Shown here: positions 16,145 through 25,500 of the stretch, one piece after another | Numbering within the stretch: the first letter of the stretch is position 1 | Layout: every line of letters starts with the position of its first letter | Source of the DNA: Roseateles oligotrophus | GTDB taxonomy: Bacteria; Pseudomonadota; Gammaproteobacteria; Burkholderiales; Burkholderiaceae_C | Direction of reading: 5' to 3' | Length of the DNA: 64,000 bases | Assembly: GCF_025717515.1 (NCBI RefSeq) | Contig: NZ_JAJIRN010000014.1 | Span: forward strand, 26,693 to 90,692 | The notes under the pieces: model-generated | Told to the model about the DNA's origin: nothing | Seen by the model: the letters and a program-made list of their open reading frames with translations, nothing else | Database searches by the model: none | Program-made: the position numbers and the translations under genes

Positions 16145-17788
16145 ATGCAAGAGCTCGAACCATCCCTTAGCCCAAGCGAATTGCTGACTCGCCATGAAGC
16201 TTGCTTGGCCGGCGATGGGTCGGCTTCGGCGGGCCTGAGCGACAAAATTGCCAATGCCAATGCCAATGCCAATGCCAATGCGGTCAATGCAGCTTACGAC
16301 GGCATCATCAGCGTCGATGAGCAGCAGCGCATTGTCTTGATCAATCCGGCCGCGCTGCGCATGTTCGGCTGCAGCGCGGATGAGGCAATTGGCAGCTGCC
16401 TGGCGCGTTTCATCCCGGCCGAATACCGCGAGCGCCACGCCGATCAGCTTCGCAATTATGCCGCCCGCCCCCAGCCCACCCGTGCGATGAGCGAGCGCGG
16501 TGAGCTCTTTGCCTTGCGCGCCAATGGCGACCGCTTCCCGGTGGCAGTGACCATTTCGCAGGCAATCGCTGCCGACCATCTTGGCCTGCCACGCACGCTT
16601 TGCACCGCCTTGGTGCGCGACCTCAGCGTGGAGCAAGACCTGCGTAGCGAATTGGCTGACATGAAGCATCAGTTCCGGCGCCTGTTCGAGTTGGCGCCGA
16701 TAGCGATGCTGATCACCGAAGACGACACGATTGTCTTCGCCAACCGCAGCTGCCTGGCCCTGCTCGGCGCAAGCCGGCCGGAGCAAATCATCGGGCGGGC
16801 GGTCTTTGAATTGCTGCATGACGATTCCCACGCCGTCTTGAAGCAGCAGATGCAAAGAGCGCTGCGGGTACCCGCCGGTAGTTTGTGCATTTTGTCCGAG
16901 CAGATCACGCGTTTGGACGGAGGTCTGCGCAAGGTCGAGATCGCCATCGCCACGCTGCCGGGTGCGCACCGGTCCACCGTGCAAATGGTGCTCAGCGACA
17001 TCACCGAGCAAGAGCATGCCAGCCTGGAGCTGCAGCAATCGCGCCACGAGTTGCGGCGGCTTTCGGCCAGCTTGATCGATGCCCGCGAAGAAGAGCGCCG
17101 CAGGATCGCACGCGAGCTGCATGACGAACTGGGCCAGCGCCTGAGCGCCTTGAAGATGGAGCTGGCGCAGACCGGCAAGGACTTGCATGGCCGCGCCATT
17201 CAGTCGCGCATCCACGGCATGCTGGACATGCTGGACGAAACGGTGGCCTCGGTGCGCCATATCGCCACCGACCTGCGCCCCTTGATGCTCGATGACCTCG
17301 GCCTCAACGCAGCGATCGAGTGGTTGGCACGCGAATATGCAAGCCGCATGGACATCGAGATCACCGTGCGCCTGGATGAAGACGAACCGCAGATGGAGCC
17401 TCGCATGGCCACCGCGCTGTACCGAATGGTGCAGGAGGCACTGACCAATGTGGGGCGACACGCGTGCGCCACCGATGTGCAGATCGAGCTGCGGGTTGAC
17501 GGCAGGGAATTGGCGCTGACGATACAAGACAATGGCATCGGTTTCCCCGTTTGCGCCTCGCGCAAGGAGAACTCCTTTGGCTTGCTGGGCATGCGCGAGC
17601 GCGCCTTTTTGCTGCAGGGTCAGATGTTGATCGACAACCCGCCGGGTGGGGGGGGCCGCATTCGCATCCGCCTGCCCTTGCCGACCCAATTGTCCCGGCA
17701 GCAACTGCAGGCTCAGCAACAGCAGAAGTTCGAACAGGAACTGGATCAGATGCAAGCCAGCCAGGTCATTGCAGCAGGGCGGCCATGA
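16145..17788 (+). CDS. PAS-PAS sensor histidine kinase, NarX/HisKA_3 type
   Basis: The product is 547 aa without membrane segments. PAS domain 1 is at about 45-160, PAS 2 at about 172-290, then a HisKA_3 dimerisation domain with the phosphoacceptor His326 in RRIARELHDELGQ, then an HATPase_c domain (about 410-510; N-box MVQEALTNVGRHA, G-box DNGIGF). It therefore senses a cytoplasmic signal, perhaps redox or a small molecule, and phosphorylates the adjacent NarL-type regulator. Residues 36-46 are an NA dipeptide run encoded by a GCCAAT repeat. The ribosome-binding site is weak. The stop overlaps the regulator start (ATGA), and the gene is divergent from the Crp/Fnr gene. Confidence 0.92.
   Translation: MQELEPSLSPSELLTRHEACLAGDGSASAGLSDKIANANANANANAVNAAYDGIISVDEQQRIVLINPAALRMFGCSADEAIGSCLARFIPAEYRERHADQLRNYAARPQPTRAMSERGELFALRANGDRFPVAVTISQAIAADHLGLPRTLCTALVRDLSVEQDLRSELADMKHQFRRLFELAPIAMLITEDDTIVFANRSCLALLGASRPEQIIGRAVFELLHDDSHAVLKQQMQRALRVPAGSLCILSEQITRLDGGLRKVEIAIATLPGAHRSTVQMVLSDITEQEHASLELQQSRHELRRLSASLIDAREEERRRIARELHDELGQRLSALKMELAQTGKDLHGRAIQSRIHGMLDMLDETVASVRHIATDLRPLMLDDLGLNAAIEWLAREYASRMDIEITVRLDEDEPQMEPRMATALYRMVQEALTNVGRHACATDVQIELRVDGRELALTIQDNGIGFPVCASRKENSFGLLGMRERAFLLQGQMLIDNPPGGGGRIRIRLPLPTQLSRQQLQAQQQQKFEQELDQMQASQVIAAGRP
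16250..16280 (+). repeat. Hexanucleotide GCCAAT x5 within the kinase gene
   Basis: Five perfect tandem GCCAAT copies plus one base encode alternating Asn-Ala just before the first PAS domain. Copy-number change would keep frame and alter linker length. Confidence 0.85.
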
Positions 17789-18474
17789 CTGCCTTGACAG
17801 AACAGCCCACATTGCGTTTGCTGCTGGTGGATGACCACTCCATCGTCCGTGAAGGCGTGCGGCGGATTCTGGAGGCCCACGAAAAAACCTGGTTGATCGA
17901 CGAGGCCAGCAATGGCTTTGATGCGCTGGCGTTTTTGCGCAGTCATGCGGTGGATCTGGTGATTGTCGACTTGTCGATGCCGGGTTTGAATGGGGTTGAC
18001 TTGATCCAGCGCATACGGCTCCAGCTGCCTCATGTGCGCATTCTGGTGCTGAGCATGCATGCGGAGGAGCAATACGCGATGCGCTCGTTCAAGGCCGGCG
18101 CGAATGGCTATTTGACCAAGGACAGTGCGACCAAGGAGTTGCTCGCGGCGGTGAATAAGCTGTTGAGCGGCGGGGCATATGTCAGCGCCTCCCTGGCGGA
18201 GCGGGTGGTGCAGCAACTCAACGGCGCGGTTGGCGTGCCCAGCCATGCCTCGCTCTCGAACCGCGAGTTGGAGGTGTTGCGGCGCTTGGTCGACGGCCAG
18301 CGTCTGACCGACATCGCGGACGACTTGCATCTGTCGATCAAGACCATCAGCACCCACAAGACCCGCATTCAAGAAAAGCTGCAACTGCCCAACCTCGCCG
18401 CCATCGTGCGCTACGGGCTGGAGAACCAATTGGGTGAACAGCCCCCGCCGACGGTGCCGGGGCTGTTGAGCTGA
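17785..18474 (+). CDS. NarL/FixJ-family response regulator
   Basis: The product is 229 aa. The receiver domain (about 10-125) has acidic DD at 16-17, phosphoacceptor Asp62 in VIVDLSMPG and the conserved Lys in YLTKDS. The LuxR-type helix-turn-helix (about 160-220) contains LSNRELEVLRRLVDG and IKTISTHKTRIQEKL. It is cognate to the overlapping histidine kinase (4-bp ATGA overlap). Targets are unknown; the divergent region shared with the Crp/Fnr-lon operon is a plausible one. Confidence 0.94.
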   Translation: MTALTEQPTLRLLLVDDHSIVREGVRRILEAHEKTWLIDEASNGFDALAFLRSHAVDLVIVDLSMPGLNGVDLIQRIRLQLPHVRILVLSMHAEEQYAMRSFKAGANGYLTKDSATKELLAAVNKLLSGGAYVSASLAERVVQQLNGAVGVPSHASLSNRELEVLRRLVDGQRLTDIADDLHLSIKTISTHKTRIQEKLQLPNLAAIVRYGLENQLGEQPPPTVPGLLS

Positions 18475-18516
18475 CGACACCGCAAGCCGAGCCGAGCCGG
18501 GCCCTTGCTTGCCAGT

Positions 18517-19059
18517 TCAGCCGGTGCGCCGGCCGCCTGCTGCTTGGCGGCGTATGGCGGCTTGCGGCAAGGCCTCCTCATGCTCACGCTGCGGCTCGGT
18601 TGACTGCAAGGCTGTTTGGGCCGCTTTGCGTCGATTCTCGAAGTTGATCACCTGGGCCGAGACACGCCGGTCAATCACCAGGCCATTGACCTGCGACTGC
18701 GTCACGCTGGCACGTTGCCCCAGGGAGATAAAGGCATCGCAAGATTGACCGACAAAGGCCCCCTGAGCCCTGGAGACAATTTCATATCCTTGGCGTACAC
18801 CCTTGGCCATGCGTTCAGCGAAGGTGGGATAGAACATCCCCAGGCGCCAGGGCGCACCGACAAGGCCATCGATATTCAGCGGCGGCAGCAGCACCGGCAG
18901 GCTGTCACTGACCGTGTCGGCGAACAGGTCGCTTTGCAACTGCAGCATTTGCTGCTGCGCGTCGACGACGGTGCCAAGCCAGCGATCACGCTGATCGAAC
19001 AGCGTCTTCATGGGTTTAAGGAAGACCGACATATCGGCGCTTGTCTGTGTTTCAGTCAT
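18517..19059 (-). CDS. Phasin-like helical protein
   Basis: The product is 180 aa, predicted mostly alpha-helical, with a central hydrophobic segment and a charged Gln/Arg-rich tail. There is no signal peptide. The first 60 residues, with repeated W..Q..ML..QSDLF and amphipathic helices, recall phasins that coat polyhydroxyalkanoate granules, but no diagnostic motif is visible, so this is a guess. The ATG at 19059 has AGGTGA upstream; the open frame extends to 19245 without a site. It is divergent from the 76-residue peptide/glucan-synthase unit. Two exact FNR-like boxes lie in the shared promoter, the nearer 68 bp upstream. Poly-hydroxybutyrate genes are known FNR/ANR targets in some proteobacteria. 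Confidence 0.5.
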   Translation of the reverse strand: MTETQTSADMSVFLKPMKTLFDQRDRWLGTVVDAQQQMLQLQSDLFADTVSDSLPVLLPPLNIDGLVGAPWRLGMFYPTFAERMAKGVRQGYEIVSRAQGAFVGQSCDAFISLGQRASVTQSQVNGLVIDRRVSAQVINFENRRKAAQTALQSTEPQREHEEALPQAAIRRQAAGGRRTG

Positions 19060-19126
19060 GGGTTTCACCTGATTGAGCGGGTAGAAGAGGCAAGCCGAAC
19101 TGTCGATGCGGCGTCGCCGGGCTGAA

Positions 19127-19140
19127 TTGAGAATCCGCAA
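19127..19140 (+). promoter_or_regulatory. FNR-like box TTGAG-N4-CGCAA, site 3
   Basis: Exact match with spacer AATC. It is 68 bp upstream of the phasin-like gene ATG. Confidence 0.6.
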
Positions 19141-19194
19141 CTTGCCCGTCAAAGCCCCCACCCTTGTCAGACTGCGGCGCCCACCCCAGCCGCC

Positions 19195-19208
19195 TTGCGC
19201 CAACTCAA
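19195..19208 (-). promoter_or_regulatory. FNR-like box TTGAG-N4-CGCAA, site 4
   Basis: Exact match on the minus strand (plus strand TTGCG-CCAA-CTCAA). It ends 81 bp before the ATG of the 76-residue membrane peptide that precedes the glucan synthase, and starts 68 bp after site 3. Confidence 0.6.
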
Positions 19209-19288
19209 TGCCGCCGGCGCAAGCCGCCTTAATCTTGAGCACCACAGGGCAGGGTCACCGCCCGCCCACTTTGAGTCAAGGAGGCCCT

Positions 19289-19519
19289 ATGTTGCACGAA
19301 CCCCGTTTGTCATTTGTGTTACTGCATGACGCGATGATCTGCATCAAACAGGATCAGCTCGCCTTGGCCGATCAACTCCACCGCTGTCACGCCGGCGGCG
19401 GGCGCTGGCTGCGGATGCGTGCACGCCTGCAGGGCGCACGCGCATTCGTGGCGCCACGCATCATCAGCTTGCTGTTGCTGGGTCTGGCCTTGCTGGCCGC
19501 CCTCGCTGTGCTGTATTGA
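19289..19519 (+). CDS. Small membrane protein, 76 aa
   Basis: The product is 76 aa. The N-terminal 50 residues are polar and basic; residues about 56-76 form one hydrophobic helix (IISLLLLGLALLAALAVLY) that runs to the very C terminus, a tail-anchored arrangement. The ATG has a good AAGGAGG ribosome-binding site. The stop lies 6 bp before the glucan-synthase start, so it is almost certainly the first gene of that operon, and the synthase, which lacks its own site, may depend on it for translation. No known family is recognised. It could be an accessory subunit of the synthase (inference). Confidence 0.65.
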   Translation: MLHEPRLSFVLLHDAMICIKQDQLALADQLHRCHAGGGRWLRMRARLQGARAFVAPRIISLLLLGLALLAALAVLY

Positions 19520-19525
19520 CCCGGC

Positions 19526-22500
19526 ATGCGCAATGCGCCGCCCCCACTGCGATCGCAGACGCTAGCCCTGATTGAAGCCGGCCAAGGGCCGGTCGCCGCA
19601 CCGGTGCGGGCGGTCTTGTTCGGCGAGGAGCGTTTTCGCCAGCATGGCCGCAGCTTGGCCGAGGCGCAGCGGATCGAGCGGCGGCGGCGCTGGAGTTGGC
19701 GGCAATTGCGGCCGGTGCTGCGCAGCCCTCATTTCTTCCCGCGCATCGCCGCCAATCTGCGCAGCCTGGAGCGCTCGCTCGCCTATCTGGAGGTGATGGA
19801 CCGCGAGACCGAGGCCCTCAGCCCGGCGGCCGAATGGCTGCTTGACAACCACCACCTGATCGAGGCGCAGGTGCCCGAAATCCACAACGGCCTGCCGCAC
19901 AGCTATTACGCCATCCTGCCCAAGCTGCGCGAGCCCCCGTTGACCGGTCTGCCGCGCGTCTACGGCATCGCCTGGGCCTTTGTCGCACACACCGACTCGA
20001 ATTTTGATGCCAATCTTTTAAGCCAATTTCTGCTCGCCTATCAACAGGTCGATGCGCTGACTCTGGGCGAGTTATGGGCGGTGCCGACCACCTTGCGCGT
20101 GGTGCTGCTGGAGAATCTGGCGCGACTGGCCGAGGCGGTGGCGGGCCACCGGGCCGCGCAAGAGGCCGCAGATTGGTGCTGCGACCAAGCCGAGGGTTGG
20201 GACGATGCAAGGCTGCAGGCCATGTTCGAACGGGCCTGCGGCCGTGGCCTGCAGATCAGTTTCGTGGCCCAGATGGTGCAACGCACGCGGGCCCACAGTG
20301 GCAGCGAAGCGCCGCCCTGGGAGGCCTGGCTCAAGCAAGCCGCGCCCGAACCGGACAGTACCCTGGCCGCCGCCCATGCGCTGCATGCGGCCGACAATGT
20401 CAGCGTCAGCAACGCAGTGTCGGCCTTGCATGCGATCAACAGCCTGGAGTGGCGGGACTTGGTCGCCCGCGTCAGCCCGGTCATGCAAACGCTGCAGCGC
20501 TCACCCGCCTTTTGTGCCGACAGCGAGTTGACGCGTGACAACTGCAGCCACGCGATCGAACGGCTGGCGCGCCGCCTCAAGCGCTCGGAAATCAGCGTGG
20601 CCGAGCAGGTGATTGCGCTCACTCAGAGCCATCAAGCGCGCCCGCCTTGCTTCTGGCTGATCGGTGAAGGCCGCGCCAGTTTGGTCGCGGCCCTGGGCGG
20701 CTCGCTGACGACGATAGAGAGCCCTTGGGTGAATTGGCCCTGGCGCATTCGGGGCTGGCTTTATGCCTTGGCGCTGCTGCTTGGCAGCACCTTCTTGTTG
20801 CGGCTCTTGTTCCCGGCGCTGCTGGGCAACAGTCCGCTTGAATGGAAGATTATCATCACCCTGCCCCCGGCCGCCATGCTGGTGTTCGAGTGTGTATTGG
20901 CCTTGGTGAATCGGGTGCTGGCGGAGTCGGTGCGGGTACACCGCCTGCCGCGCCTGGCCTTGGACGGCGGCCTGCGGCCCGAAGACAAAACCCTGCTCGT
21001 GATCCCCTGCATGCTGGTCTCGAACGCCGGCACCCAGGCCTTGGCGCATCGCCTGGAACAGCATTTCTTGGCCAACCCGGAGTCGCATGTGCGCTTCGCC
21101 TTGCTGAGCGACTGGGCGGACGCGCCGCAAGCGAGCATGGCGGCTGACGCCGGACTCCTGAACGGGGCCTGCGCCGCCATCGAGGCTTTGAATCACCGCC
21201 ATCCCTGCGCTCCAGCCGAATTGCCGCGCTTTGCATTGCTGCACCGGCAGCGCCGCTGGAGCGAAGGCGAGCGCGTCTGGATGGGCTGGGAGCGCAAGCG
21301 CGGCAAGCTGGAGCAGTTGCTGGCCCTGCTGGCCCCGCCGGACGAAGCGGAAAAGGCCGCGCCTGCGCAATCGCCCCCAGCACCCTTCATCGACTTCGGT
21401 CCGCTCAGCCGCTTGGAGCCTGGCACCCGCTATCTGCTGACGCTGGACAGCGACACCGAGTTGCCGCCGGGGGCCTTGCGCGAGTTGGTGTCAATCGCCG
21501 CCCATCCGCTCAATCAGCCCTGCCTCGACCCGCAAACCCAGCGCGTCGTGAGCGGCTATGGGATTTTGCAGCCACGCGTTCTGGCGCCGTTTGCCGAGTC
21601 GCTGCAGGCGCGCAATGCGCTGCCCGCTTTCGGCTGGCTGTTCTCCGGACCCTGGGGCCTGGATGTCTACAACGCCGGCAGCTCGGAGATCTACCAAGAC
21701 ATCTTCGGCTCGGGCAGCTTCAGCGGCAAGGGCTTGTTGAACGTGGCGGCGATGCACCGAGCCTTGCGCGGCCGGGTCGCCGAGAACCGCTTGCTCAGCC
21801 ATGACTTGTTTGAGGGCATCTGGGCCCGGGCGGCTCATCTGAGCGATGTCGCGCTGATCGAGGCCGCGCCCGTGCACCCGGCGGTGGCGGCCTCCCGCAC
21901 GCACCGCTGGACCCGCGGTGACTGGCAGTTACTGGCCTTGTTTGGGCAAGCTTGGCGGGGCCGCATCGGCATGCTGAATTTCTGGAAGATGCTGGACAAC
22001 CTGCGTCGCTCGCTGCTGGCACCGGCCGCCTTGGTGCTGCTTTGGTGCTGCTTCGCCTTGAATACGCTGCGGCCTTGGGTGGCGCTGTGCCTGGTGGCCG
22101 CGGCCTTCGGCCTGGGGCCGCTATTGGGTGCCCTGGCCGCCCTGCTACCGGGCCGGCGCGATCTGGCGATGCGCCATTTTTTGCTCGAAGGCGGGGTCAA
22201 TGTGCTGCGGGTGCTTGGCTGCACTTTGTGGCAATTGGCCACGCTCGTGCATAGCAGTGCGGTGCAAATCGATGCGATTGCCCGCGCGCTATGGCGCATG
22301 GGGGTCAGCCACCAACAACTGCTGCAATGGACGACCGCCGCGCAGGCCCAGGCACAGGCAAGGCTGGAATGGGCCTGGTTCTGGCGCCAGCATTACGGCA
22401 TCACCCTGTTGGCGCTGGTCTGGGGCGGCACGGGCCTGTTGATGGCCGGCGCAAGGGCGCCCTGGCTGCTCGGCTGCGCGTCGCTGTGGGCGCTGGCACC

Positions 22501-25500
22501 GGCCTGGCTTTGGTGGAGTGCGCGGCCGCTGCAGCTTTGCCGGGCGCAGCCCTTGGAGGCCGGGCAGCGTGACTATCTGCTGCGCTTGGCGCGGGACACC
22601 TGGAGCCTGTTCGAAACGACGGTGACGGCGGCCGACCACCATTTGCCGCCCGACAATCTGCAACTCGAACCCGAGCCGATCCTGGCGCGGCGCACCTCGC
22701 CGACCAATATCGGCCTGTACCTGCTCAGCTGCCTGTGCGCGCAACGGTTTGAATTCATCGCCTTGGACGATCTGATTGCCCGCTTGCTCGCCACGCTGAG
22801 CACATTGGACAGACTACCGCGCGAGCGCGGCCATTTCCATAACTGGATTGACACCGCCACCCTGCAAACGCTGTCGCCGGCCTATATCTCGACGGTTGAC
22901 AGTGGCAACCTTGCTGCGGCGCTGTGGGCGGCGGCGCAGGCCTGCCGGGAGTTGGCCGCGCAGTCTTCATCAAGCAGCAAACCGGACCAAGCGGTGGCGC
23001 TGCTGGATATCGCCACGCGCATGGACGCCTTGTGTGCCGCGATGGACTTCGGCTTTTTGTATGACCAGCGCCGCCGCCTGTTCCGCATCGGCTACCGACC
23101 CGGCGATGCCAGCTTGGACAGCGCCTACTACGACCTGCTGGCCTCGGAGTCCCGCTTGGGCAGCTTTGTGGCGATCGCCAAGGGTGATGTGGCGCTGCGC
23201 CACTGGCAGGCGCTGGGCCGGCCATTTTTGGCCGTGCGAGGCATGCCGGCACTGCGCTCCTGGTCGGGCTCGATGTTCGAATATCTGATGCCTTCGCTGT
23301 TGATGCGCGAACCACCGCAAGGCCTGCTGCAGCGCGCGACCGTCGCGGCGGTTCAAGCACAGCAGGACTTTGGCGCGCGCAACGGCCTGCCTTGGGGCGT
23401 GTCGGAATGTGCCTACTACGAGCAAGACGCCTCGCTGGCGTTTCAGTACGGCCCTTTTGGTGTGCCGGAGTTGGCGCTACGCCGCACGCCGCAAGAGGAC
23501 CGGGTCATCGCGCCCTATGCCAGCACGCTGGCCCTGCTGGTTGATGCCCCGGCAGCGCTGGCGAATCTGCGCGCGCTGGAGCGACTCGGCGCGCGCGATC
23601 GCCACGGCTTTATTGAAGCCCTCGATTTCAGTCGGCCGCGCCTCGGCGACGGTGCGCCGCTGCAGCGCGTGGCCACATATATGGCTCATCACCAAGGCAT
23701 GAGCTTGCTGAGCCTGTGCAATCTGCTCTGCGACGAGGCGCCGCGCGGATGGTTCGAGCGCGTGCCGCGGGTGCAAGCCTTCACCATGCTCTTGCATGAG
23801 CGGATGCCGACCGCCATCGTCTACCAATCACGCGCAATCCCGCGCCCGCCGCACAAACCCGGGCCCAGCGAACCCAGTGCCGGAGCCCGGCTGTGGCTGC
23901 CCGCCGATGCCGGCCAAGCCCCCTTGCCCACGCTGCTGCTGGGCAACGGGGCTTATAGCGTCGGCCTGCGGCCCGATGGCGGGGGCCAGAGTGCGTGGCG
24001 CGGGCAGGCAATCTCGCGCGCCCGCGACGACCTGCTGCGACCAACGCCCGGCCACGCCTATTTCATTCGCGGCCGTGGGCAAACCGACTTCTGCTCACTC
24101 AGTTCGGCACCGAGCGCCCACCCAAAAGGGCAATACAGCACGAGTTTTTTTGCCGAGCGGGCCGAATTCGAGCTCGGCACCGAGGCCTGGAGCACCCAGA
24201 TGACGGTCTGGGTCAGCCCGGACGATGACGTCGAGTTGCGCCGCGTCAGCCTGCACAATCTGACCGAACATGCCGCCGAGTTCGAGTTGATCAGCTATTT
24301 TGAGGCGGTGCTGGCGCCACAACAGGCGGACGAATCGCATCCGGTTTTCTCCAATCTTTTCTTGCGTGCCCATGCCGCCGATCCGCAATGCCTGCTGCTT
24401 GAGCGGCGGCCTCGGCTGGCCGGCGAAAGCAGCCTGTGGGTCGCGCATTTTCTGGCCCTGGGTCATGCCGCCACCGAGCCCGAGTCCGAACTCGAATTGC
24501 TGTCCGTGCAGCTCGGCTGCGACCGCGCAAGCCTGCTGCCGCGCCGCGCGGAGATGAGTCAACTGCGCACGGTCAAGGAGGGGCCGCCAAGCCCCAGGAG
24601 CGGCGAACCAGATGTGCTGGAAACCCGGCTCGATCCGATCGCCTCGCTGAGCGTGCGCCTGCGCATGCCGGCAAGGGCCAAGCGCAGCCTGACCTTTGCC
24701 ACTGCGGCCGCGGCGGATGCCAGCACGGTGATGGCGCTGGTGGACGAGTACCGCCAAGCCGTTCACTTGACGCGTTCGCGCCTGATGGCGGCCACCCTGG
24801 CACGCATACGCCAGCGCGAGTTGCGTCTGAGCGCCACCGACTTGCGCAATATCCAGGACATGACGACGCCGATGACGATCAGCTGCCCGCGCCCGCGTGC
24901 GCCGCCGGTCGAGCGGCTCGACCGGCGAGCGCTATGGCGCTTTGCGATCTCCGGCGATCGACCGATCTTGTTGATCAGCATCGGTGCCAGCGTCGGCCTG
25001 CGGGTGGTGCGCACCATCTTGACCGCGCACCGGGTCTGGGAGAGCCAAGGCTTGAGTTGCGATGTGGTGCTGGTCAATCAAGAGCCTTCGTCCTACTTGA
25101 TGCCGCTGCAACATCAGCTGCTGGCCTTGCGCAGCAGCGTCGGTGGCGCGGCTCAAGCCGCTGGTTCAGGCGCCGGCGGCCTGCATCTGCTGCAACAGTT
25201 CGAGTTGAAACCGCAAGAGCTGGCCGCCTTGCGCGCCTACGCCCGCATCGAGTTGTTGGCGGACGGCCGCCCGCTGGCCAGGCTGCTGGCGCAGGCCTTG
25301 CCGGTGCAGACGGCGGGGCTGATCCCAAACGCCCGGCTGCTGCCAGAGCAAGTGCCCAGGCCCTGGCTCGAGGCGTCGGCGGCGGGCCGTTTCAATGCCG
25401 ACGGCAGCGCCTTTGAATTCGACATCAAGGCCGAGCAATTGCCGCCCAGACCCTGGGCGAACGTGCTGGCTAACCCCCATTTCGGCTGCATCATTACCGA

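Noticed and set aside
16079..17812. A 577-codon minus-strand frame opposite the histidine kinase
   Set aside because: The plus strand encodes recognisable PAS, HisKA_3 and HATPase domains.
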